From an uncultured Bacteroidota bacterium (GTDB lineage Bacteria; Bacteroidota; Bacteroidia; Chitinophagales; Chitinophagaceae): 5,258 bases of DNA. The DNA lies in assembly GCA_903835145.1 (NCBI GenBank), contig CAILMA010000314.1:1-5258 (forward strand), written 5' to 3'. Below, in pieces: positions 1-5,258 of this stretch; positions within the stretch are counted from its first letter, which is position 1; each line of letters opens with the position of its first letter. A model generated the notes under the pieces. That model worked only from the letters and a program-made list of their open reading frames with translations, was not told where the DNA came from and ran no database searches. Position numbers and translations under genes: made by a program.

Positions 1-41
1 CTGTATTTTCTTTCCCATCAAGATACGGCAACAATCCCATA

Positions 42-74
42 TTTGAAAGCACTTTTTATGTCCTTTTAGTTTTT
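42..74 (+). promoter_or_regulatory. Weak candidate promoter upstream of dgt-queA
   Basis: TTTG at 42-45 followed after 21 bases by TAGTTTTT at 67-74 approximates the Bacteroidota arrangement of TTTG, a 19-21 base spacer and TANNTTTG. The last base of the -7 element is wrong. The start point would be near base 80, giving a leader of about 110 bases to the ATG at 189 or about 45 to the GTG at 126. In A/T-rich sequence such a match is easily found by chance. The rest of 1-188 shows no gene I can support; the longest minus-strand ATG frame there is about 24 codons. Confidence 0.25.
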
Positions 75-108
75 AGAGGTGCCCTTAAGACTATCCGAAT
101 TGTCATTT

Positions 109-114
109 GGGAGG
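109..114 (+). promoter_or_regulatory. Shine-Dalgarno-like GGGAGG upstream of the alternative GTG start
   Basis: GGGAGG lies 11 bases before the GTG at 126, the upstream alternative start of dgt. It is the only strong purine motif near either start and is the main argument for the longer 485-aa protein. Bacteroidota rarely depend on such sites, and the 21 residues it would add do not resemble the family, so I treat it as a competing signal rather than the deciding one. Confidence 0.25.
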
Positions 115-188
115 TTAGCTATAGCGTGCAAACAATCCATTTGCAATTGAAATTAGCTGGCGCGGAACAATTTCCTCATCTTTACACC

Positions 189-1583
189 ATGAATTGGGAG
201 ACATTATTTACACCCCGCAGAACCGGAGCATCTGCTGATAAAAAACAGGTTTATGACCCGGTGCGCAACTCGTTTCAACAGGACTATGACCGCATTATAT
301 TTTCATCTGCGTTCCGCAGGCTCCAAAATAAGACTCAGGTATTCCCATTACCCGGCTCTGTTTTTGTGCACAACCGCCTCACCCACAGCCTGGAGGTAAC
401 TTCAGTAGGCCGCTCACTTGGGAAGGCCGTAGGTGAAAAAATAGCCGACCGATATAAGGACCAGTGCTCCAGCCTCTTTACCGAATTTTACCGCCACGAG
501 CTGGCATCGGTTATTGCGTCGGCTTGTCTGGCGCATGACATTGGCAATCCCCCCTTCGGACATTCAGGTGAAGACGCAATCCGCACCTATTTTGCGCAGG
601 CCGATGGTAAAATAAAAGAAGAACTGGAAAGAAAACTCACTTCAAATCAACTCGACGATTTCAAGAAATTTGAGGGCAACTCCAACGCCTTCCGCGTGCT
701 TACCCACAACTTTAACGAAAATGCACCCGGCGGCTATGGGCTTACTTATACTACACTCGCAGCCATCGTAAAGTACCCCTGCTCATCAATTGCCGGGTTC
801 GATAAATCAACCGGACTTATAGCAACTAAAAAATCAGGCTTTTTCGACTCAGAAATTGCCACCTACAGCGATATCGCCACTGCCCTTAGCATTCCCCGCC
901 GCTTTGAGGGTAAGGACGTTTTTGCCCGCCATCCGTTCGTATTTCTTACCGAAGCAGCTGATGACATTTGCTACCGGGTTATAGACCTCGAAGATGCCCA
1001 CAGGCTGCACATCTTACCACTCGAAAAATTTAAAGACCTGTTCCTGCCTTTTTTCGATGAGGGTGACGAATACAATTCACGAACTTACGTAGAAGCAAAA
1101 GTTGCCAATATTAAAGACGACAACCAAAAGGCCCAGTACATAAGGGCGCGGTGGATAGGGCTCATGACAGCTAAAATAGCCAACGTTTTCATGGACAATG
1201 AAGCGATGCTACTGGCGGGCGACCTGCAATGCGACCTGCTGAACTGCCTTCCAGCAAAAGACAAGGAACTTATAGACCGCATCAACAAATATTCAGTAGA
1301 ACACGTTTATAACTACCGCTCTGTGGTAGAGATTGAAATTGCCGGCTACAACATTATAGGCGGCTTGCTCAAAGAATTTGTATATGCAGTACTCAACGCA
1401 AGCGAGAGCCGATCGAAGAAACTGATAAGGCTCGTATCACCCCAGTTCCCGCTTCGGCTTACCCCCGATAGCACCTACAACGATATACAATCCATTGTTG
1501 ATTTTATTGCCGGCATGACCGACCTTTATGCCATAGACCTATATCGCAAAATAACCGGCATTACCATCCCTGAAATAAAATAA
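189..1583 (+). CDS. dgt: Deoxyguanosinetriphosphate triphosphohydrolase (dGTPase), HD superfamily
   Basis: The predicted cytoplasmic enzyme hydrolyses dGTP to deoxyguanosine and triphosphate, and so acts on dNTP pools. Numbering from the ATG at 189 (464 aa), the family signatures appear in order: FRRLQNKTQVFPLPG (42-56), NRLTHSLEV (62-70) with the first metal-ligand His66, and AHDIGNPPFGHSGEDA (115-130) with the His116-Asp117 pair and His125. FEGNSNAFR (161-169), YGLTYTTLAAIVKYP (183-197) and EAADDICYRVIDLEDA (255-270) follow; the last carries the final metal-ligand Asp (258 or 259). The length and the spacing of these residues are close to E. coli Dgt (about 505 aa), so all expected catalytic residues seem present. 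I chose ATG 189 because related Bacteroidota proteins, as I recall them, begin at MNWE. A GTG at 126 would add 21 residues that resemble no conserved part of the family. queA follows after one base, suggesting co-transcription. Function is by family; activity on other dNTPs is possible. Confidence 0.93.
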   Translation: MNWETLFTPRRTGASADKKQVYDPVRNSFQQDYDRIIFSSAFRRLQNKTQVFPLPGSVFVHNRLTHSLEVTSVGRSLGKAVGEKIADRYKDQCSSLFTEFYRHELASVIASACLAHDIGNPPFGHSGEDAIRTYFAQADGKIKEELERKLTSNQLDDFKKFEGNSNAFRVLTHNFNENAPGGYGLTYTTLAAIVKYPCSSIAGFDKSTGLIATKKSGFFDSEIATYSDIATALSIPRRFEGKDVFARHPFVFLTEAADDICYRVIDLEDAHRLHILPLEKFKDLFLPFFDEGDEYNSRTYVEAKVANIKDDNQKAQYIRARWIGLMTAKIANVFMDNEAMLLAGDLQCDLLNCLPAKDKELIDRINKYSVEHVYNYRSVVEIEIAGYNIIGGLLKEFVYAVLNASESRSKKLIRLVSPQFPLRLTPDSTYNDIQSIVDFIAGMTDLYAIDLYRKITGITIPEIK

Positions 1584-1584
1584 A

Positions 1585-2796
1585 ATGCATCCAAGCGCGC
1601 TGCGAATTGATGACTTTACCTACTCCCTCCCCGATGACCGGATTGCCCTGCACCCGGCCGCGGAAAGAGATGCATCAAAGCTACTGGTTTACAAAAACGG
1701 TATAATAACCGACCTCATCTACAAGGATATCGGCTCGGTTATCCCCCAGGATTCTATGCTGGTTTTTAACCGCACAAAAGTCGTCCATGCACGATTGTTG
1801 TTCCGCAAAGAAACGGGCAGCACCATAGAAATCTTCTGCCTTGAGCCGGCACAAAACATCGATATCCAGAGTGCCATGCTGCAAAAAAGTACTGCTCAGT
1901 GGAAATGCCTGATAGGTGGCGCCAAGAAATGGAGGGAAAATACAAGTCTTAAAATAAACCATACGGCTCCCGACTTCTGCCTCGAAGTAACTCTGGTAGA
2001 AAAACACACTGCTTACTATACCGTGCAACTGACATGGGATAACCCTGAGCTCACATTTGCCGAAATACTGCACTTTGCAGGCAAGGTGCCCTTGCCGCCC
2101 TACATCAACCGTGCATCAGAAATAAAGGACGAAAACCGCTACCAAACCATATTCGCAACCGACGAAGGCAGCGTTGCCGCACCAACCGCAGCCCTTCATT
2201 TTACACCCGGTATTTTAAAGGAACTTACCGCTAAAGATATAGCCCTCACCTATGTAACCCTGCATGTGGGTGCAGGCACATTTATGCCAGTGAAAAGTGA
2301 TGATATGCAGGGCCATGAAATGCATGCCGAGTGGATAGACGTAAACAAAGCAACCATCGAAAATCTTCTGCATCATAAAGGAAAAATAATACCAGTTGGC
2401 ACCACCTCGCTGCGCACTATAGAAAGCCTTTACCACATAGGTAACAAACTGAAAAATGGGCTCGAAGTAGATTGGAACGGACTTGCTGTAAAGCAATGGG
2501 ACCCCTATGAAAGTACCCCCCAGAGCAGTAAAGAGGAAGCCCTCAACGCAATTCTTACTCATCTGGATAGCACGAGTAAAGACCGAATTGTTACGCGCAC
2601 CCAGATTCTTATAGCTCCGGGCTATACCTTCAAAATAGCCGCTGGCCTCATCACCAACTTTCACCAGCCCCAAAGCACGCTGCTGCTCCTGGTATCTGCC
2701 CTCATTGGCGACGCATGGCAAACCATTTACAACCATGCTCTCAACCACAACTACCGTTTTTTAAGCTATGGCGATGGCAGCCTGCTGCTGCCCTGA
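1585..2796 (+). CDS. queA: QueA-family S-adenosylmethionine:tRNA ribosyltransferase-isomerase, long form
   Basis: QueA transfers and isomerises the ribosyl part of S-adenosylmethionine onto preQ1 at wobble position 34 of tRNAs with GUN anticodons, giving epoxyqueuosine; it acts in the cytoplasm. Family blocks run along the full 403 aa: ALHPAAERDASKLLV (21-35), LVFNRTKVVHARL (59-71), GKVPLPPYINR (166-176), RYQTIFATDEGSVAAPTAAL (185-204), VTLHVGAGTFMPV (224-236), HEMHAEW (244-250), GTTSLRTIESL (272-282), TNFHQPQSTLLLLVSA (357-372) and YRFLSYGDGSLLL (390-402). Classical QueA is about 335-356 aa. The extra length lies mostly between GTTSLRT and the PGY block (about residues 283-337), with a smaller expansion near residues 90-105. 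Bacteroidota commonly carry a long QueA-like protein beside a standard one, so the exact substrate is less certain than the fold. The ATG sits one base after the dgt stop with no Shine-Dalgarno sequence, which fits translational coupling. A hairpin terminator lies about 55 bases downstream. Confidence 0.9.
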   Translation: MHPSALRIDDFTYSLPDDRIALHPAAERDASKLLVYKNGIITDLIYKDIGSVIPQDSMLVFNRTKVVHARLLFRKETGSTIEIFCLEPAQNIDIQSAMLQKSTAQWKCLIGGAKKWRENTSLKINHTAPDFCLEVTLVEKHTAYYTVQLTWDNPELTFAEILHFAGKVPLPPYINRASEIKDENRYQTIFATDEGSVAAPTAALHFTPGILKELTAKDIALTYVTLHVGAGTFMPVKSDDMQGHEMHAEWIDVNKATIENLLHHKGKIIPVGTTSLRTIESLYHIGNKLKNGLEVDWNGLAVKQWDPYESTPQSSKEEALNAILTHLDSTSKDRIVTRTQILIAPGYTFKIAAGLITNFHQPQSTLLLLVSALIGDAWQTIYNHALNHNYRFLSYGDGSLLLP

Positions 2797-2849
2797 TGGC
2801 TCCCCTATTACGAAATCATTTCGTGCGCGCCACAACCAATCTGCCACAT

Positions 2850-2886
2850 AAAAAAACTGCCCCCGGAAACGAAGGCAGTTTTAGTA
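2850..2886. terminator. Bidirectional intrinsic terminator between convergent genes
   Basis: A perfect 9-bp inverted repeat, AAAACTGCC (2853-2861) and GGCAGTTTT (2874-2882), encloses a 12-base loop. Read on the minus strand, the hairpin runs into seven consecutive T residues (complement of the A run 2850-2856), a strong termination signal lying 45-55 bases past the stop of the secreted-protein gene. Read on the plus strand it ends in only four T residues after GGCAG, a weaker signal about 55 bases past the queA stop. The position between two convergent stop codons and the symmetry support a shared terminator. Confidence 0.8.
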
Positions 2887-2905
2887 TAATGAGTATTGTT
2901 TGAAT

Positions 2906-5092
2906 CTATCTTATAAGCGTTACATCACCTGAAAGCGTCTTTTGCTCTCCATCAGGATAGGCAAGAATAATCTGGTAGAAATAAGTACCAATATCCTGTG
3001 GTTCGCCATTAAATGTACCATCCCATCCCTTTCTTGAATCAGTGGTCTGGAACACTTCCTTACCCCAGCGGTTAAACACCCTGAAATCAACAAGCTTTTG
3101 GTAGGTAAGTGGTGTAACTTTAAACACATCGTTATTGCCATCGCCATTCGGGGTGAAGCCAGTTGGCACAAACTGATGCACAGTAGGGTCAACACGAACG
3201 GTAACAGTCGCAGTATCTTTACATCCAAAGGCATTCTGGCCTATTACGGTATACTTAGTTATCGAATCGGTAGGCGTTGCAACTGGGTTGTTGATGTTCG
3301 GGTTGCTGAGCGAACCATCATCCGGGCTCCACAGATAAATCCAGGCTCCGTCAGCATTCAGTTGTATACTGCTGCCGTACTTGATAACGGCATCTGAAGT
3401 CACATTTGTAAGCACTATCGGTGGCTGAGAGTGAATCGTTTCAACATCTGAAGAAGTACAACCTAAAGGATTGGCCGTTACAGTAAGTGTATAGGTATAA
3501 TCACCCACTCCCGAGAAATAAGGCAGCGAAGAAGTGGGGTCGGTTATGTTGGTACCTGGAGACCACTGGTAAGTTATAGTATTAGAAGTATCAGGCAGAA
3601 TGAGTTTGCTATGCAGTGGCATTGGCTCCCGCAAACAAACAGTGGTATCGTGGAACGCCAAATCAACATTTACCGATACAACGTGCAACACTTCATCAGC
3701 TGACGCGTTACAAGGAATTGAGTCTGTAGTCTTAAGTTTCACATCATAGGTACCACCTGCAACGAAATTATGCACCGGGTTCAAGTCGGTAGATGTAGTT
3801 CCATCTCCGAAACTCCACAAGTAACTTAACCCTCCACCTGTTGACGAATTTGTGAACGTTATGGGCGCACCAAGGCACACCGAAGAAGATGACGTGGTAA
3901 AGCCTGCCGTAACTGCATGATTGAACGTCACTGTTTTCCTCATGGTATCAACACAAGTGTTAATACCGCTGTAAGCCAAAGTAACAGTGTAGGTACCCTG
4001 TGCACCATATACGTGAATCGGATTGGTAGTTCCATCCAGCGGTGAACCGTCACCAAAGTCCCAGGTGCTGGTGTAGCCCGGAGGTGTTGACATATTGATA
4101 AGAATAATCGAATCTCCAAAACAACCCGGACGTGGCTCCAGCGTAAAATCAGAGTGTAGCGGATTTGCCGGAGGAACAACGTCGATATAGGCAGTAGCAG
4201 TATCATCACAACCCACTGCAATAGCTTTATAAACTGAAATGCCAGACCCTGCTAAAGGTGCACTGATTGTATTCCCACTGCCGAGGTAAGCACCTGTGGT
4301 ACTGTCGTACCAATAAAGTGTTGAACTTGCAAAAGGAAGCGGAGCATAAGTTATTGAAGAACATGTGTAAGAAGAAAAAGACGCTGAGGGTGTAAACCTC
4401 CATCCCTCGTCAGTGGCCGACCAGGTTGTGGGGTAATCTCTTGAAGGTGCAGCAGTTGACGCTGAACCAGTACTATTTTGCACACCCACTATTGCATAAC
4501 CACCATTCCACCCTGTGCAGATTGTTTTATGCCCAATATGTACTTCGGCAATGTTTGTGGTCTCGTAAATGATAATCTGAGAAGTGGTCCACTCGCCAAC
4601 ACAATATGTTGAATTGTCGAACATCGCATCATGGCAATAGTTCACGCAGAAACGACGGTATGGGGCAGTACCATCAGAAGAGTAAGTAATAGAACCAAAT
4701 GCGGGAACATAAATATCGCAGTAGGGGCCACAAATGGAATTGTATATATTTGAGTTACCCGCCAGTACTGCAGTTATCGACCAAGGGTTTGTTCCGCCCG
4801 CGAGCGAATTAGTAAAACACAAATTTCCGTTTGCACCAATTAGAAGGTGATCATAAGTCTTGCCATAAAAATTAAACGTAAAACCTATCGCAATCGAATC
4901 ACTATAATAGTCATCAACAGTAAGGCCGGAGGCAATAGGAGTGGTCCCGGCAACAGTGCCATGAAGCACAACCGAAGTTGCCCCACATGCGAGAGAATCT
5001 GAAGTGAGTGTTATCTGGCTAAACCCCTTATTTGTGATTAAGCAAGACAGTAATACAACAATAAACGAACAGAGGTAACGATTCCGTTTCAT
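2906..5092 (-). CDS. Secreted PKD-repeat protein with type IX secretion (type B, CHU_C) C-terminal sorting domain
   Basis: This is a predicted surface or secreted protein of 728 aa, exported by Sec and then by the type IX system. Residues 1-26 are a signal peptide (basic MKRNR, hydrophobic SFIVVLLSCLIT, likely cleavage after GFSQ). Residues 27-235 form a Cys-rich, beta-type domain (FTFNFYG, CGPYCDIYVP, GTAPYRRFCVNY, TGWNGGYAIVGVQN, WSATDEGWRF) of a kind I recall as recurrent in Bacteroidota gliding-associated proteins. An Ig-like domain follows (about 240-306). PKD domains lie at about 313-391 (WDFGDGSP) and 396-473 (WSFGDGTT), and two degenerate PKD/Ig-like domains at about 475-556 (YQWSPG) and 557-634 (YLWSPDDG). 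The CHU_C sorting domain (638-728) has FTPNGDGNNDVF, FNRWGKEVFQ and WDGTFNGEPQDIGTYFY. I see no catalytic domain, so a role in adhesion, matrix or motility is inference only. The gene is alone on its strand, with an A-rich leader and a -7 element at 5132-5139. A lipobox-like LLSC (14-17) exists, but the hydrophobic stretch continues past it. Confidence 0.92.
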   Translation of the reverse strand: MKRNRYLCSFIVVLLSCLITNKGFSQITLTSDSLACGATSVVLHGTVAGTTPIASGLTVDDYYSDSIAIGFTFNFYGKTYDHLLIGANGNLCFTNSLAGGTNPWSITAVLAGNSNIYNSICGPYCDIYVPAFGSITYSSDGTAPYRRFCVNYCHDAMFDNSTYCVGEWTTSQIIIYETTNIAEVHIGHKTICTGWNGGYAIVGVQNSTGSASTAAPSRDYPTTWSATDEGWRFTPSASFSSYTCSSITYAPLPFASSTLYWYDSTTGAYLGSGNTISAPLAGSGISVYKAIAVGCDDTATAYIDVVPPANPLHSDFTLEPRPGCFGDSIILINMSTPPGYTSTWDFGDGSPLDGTTNPIHVYGAQGTYTVTLAYSGINTCVDTMRKTVTFNHAVTAGFTTSSSSVCLGAPITFTNSSTGGGLSYLWSFGDGTTSTDLNPVHNFVAGGTYDVKLKTTDSIPCNASADEVLHVVSVNVDLAFHDTTVCLREPMPLHSKLILPDTSNTITYQWSPGTNITDPTSSLPYFSGVGDYTYTLTVTANPLGCTSSDVETIHSQPPIVLTNVTSDAVIKYGSSIQLNADGAWIYLWSPDDGSLSNPNINNPVATPTDSITKYTVIGQNAFGCKDTATVTVRVDPTVHQFVPTGFTPNGDGNNDVFKVTPLTYQKLVDFRVFNRWGKEVFQTTDSRKGWDGTFNGEPQDIGTYFYQIILAYPDGEQKTLSGDVTLIR

Positions 5093-5131
5093 ATCAGACT
5101 AATTCTTTTTTGAGGGTCTCAGTATAGTTAA

Positions 5132-5139
5132 CAAAAATA
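5132..5139 (-). promoter_or_regulatory. Candidate Bacteroidota -7 promoter element for the secreted PKD gene
   Basis: On the minus strand the bases read TATTTTTG, a full match to the Bacteroidota -7 consensus TANNTTTG. Transcription starting a few bases downstream (near 5125) would give a leader of about 30 bases before the ATG at 5092, a sensible distance. The leader is A-rich (AAAAAAG near 5105-5111 as read on the minus strand) and has no Shine-Dalgarno sequence, as usual in this phylum. I find no good TTG-type -33 element at the usual spacing of about 19-21 bases; an A/T tract at 5170-5187 lies further upstream. Confidence 0.5.
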
Positions 5140-5218
5140 TAACGTCGCAAGATAAGAATTTTTTCACCGAAAAAAATAAAAAAAAATCAACCTGCGTACT
5201 GTAAGACACCGTAAAGAC

Positions 5219-5254
5219 GCTAAAAGGTTGGGGAAATTCAACCGCTTTTTTAGC
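5219..5254. terminator. Imperfect hairpin at the right edge, possible terminator
   Basis: GCTAAAA (5219-5225) can pair with TTTTAGC (5248-5254), and GGTTG (5226-5230) with CAACC (5239-5243), leaving an 8-base loop and a 4-base bulge (5244-5247) on one side. On the plus strand six T residues follow the inner stem (5246-5251). On the minus strand the inner stem is followed by TTTT. Because the neighbouring gene here reads on the minus strand away from this hairpin, the likeliest role is to end a minus-strand gene lying beyond the window and insulate it from the PKD-protein promoter. That neighbour cannot be seen. Confidence 0.4.
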
Positions 5255-5258
5255 TTTA

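Noticed and set aside
1..25. Possible divergent minus-strand gene start at the left edge (ATG at 18, MGKKIQ) with a TATCTTG element at 19-25.
   Set aside because: Only six codons are visible, and the element lies so close to the ATG that a transcript from it would start inside the frame.
2215..2748. Minus-strand open frame of about 177 codons inside queA.
   Set aside because: It is antisense to strongly conserved QueA blocks and its translation has no domain or signal I recognise. The same applies to the antisense frame at 1681-2073.
2810..2824. Perfect short palindrome ACGAAAT-C-ATTTCGT just after the queA stop.
   Set aside because: The hairpin loop would be too small, there is no adjacent T run, and it occurs once in the window. 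It may be chance or a weak operator-like site, with no supporting evidence.
2715..2903. Plus-strand frame of about 62 codons overlapping the end of queA and running through the intergenic hairpin.
   Set aside because: It overlaps queA in another frame, crosses the terminator and has no recognisable protein features.
3940..4221. Minus-strand frame in another phase within the PKD gene; similar small frames at 2920-3234 (-) and 3098-3397 (+).
   Set aside because: These are out-of-phase readings of a gene whose domain sequence is continuous and clear; there is no sign of a frameshift.
5039..5053. Lipobox-like LLSC at residues 14-17 of the secreted protein.
   Set aside because: The hydrophobic core continues through LIT after the cysteine, and GFSQ at 23-26 is a better ordinary signal-peptidase site. 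Type IX cargo also normally uses that type of signal.
5170..5187. A/T tract upstream of the PKD gene, considered as a repeat or origin-like element.
   Set aside because: It is a single low-complexity A run broken by one T, with no repeated unit or binding-site pattern; at most it could enhance the promoter.

Overview
The window looks like an ordinary chromosomal segment from a member of the Bacteroidota, probably near Chitinophagales or Sphingobacteriales. Three observations point there. The minus-strand gene ends in a type IX secretion (CHU_C, gliding-motility type B) sorting domain, which is known only from this phylum. Shine-Dalgarno sequences are largely absent and the leader of that gene is A-rich. 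A TANNTTTG-type -7 promoter element lies upstream of it. Placement below phylum level is a guess from protein style, not a search.

Layout: bases 1-188 are a leader without a supportable gene. Bases 189-1583 (+) encode a dGTP triphosphohydrolase of the HD superfamily. One base later, 1585-2796 (+) encodes a long-form QueA-family S-adenosylmethionine:tRNA ribosyltransferase-isomerase. The two probably form one transcription unit. Bases 2797-2905 separate convergent genes and hold a hairpin that can terminate both strands. Bases 2906-5092 (-) encode a 728-residue secreted multidomain protein: signal peptide, Cys-rich beta-type N-terminal domain, Ig-like domain, two clear PKD domains, two degenerate PKD/Ig-like domains, and the C-terminal sorting domain. 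Bases 5093-5258 carry its likely promoter and, at the right edge, a hairpin that may end a gene outside the window.

The two plus-strand genes are intracellular housekeeping functions (dNTP pool control and tRNA wobble-base modification). The minus-strand gene is a cell-surface or secreted protein, and nothing links it functionally to them. I see no CRISPR array, mobile element, RNA gene or defence island, and no convincing new system. The points most worth a second look are the long insertion in the QueA-family protein, the Cys-rich N-terminal domain and cysteine-pair periodicity of the secreted protein, and the uncertain start of the dGTPase, whose reading frame stays open to the left edge.
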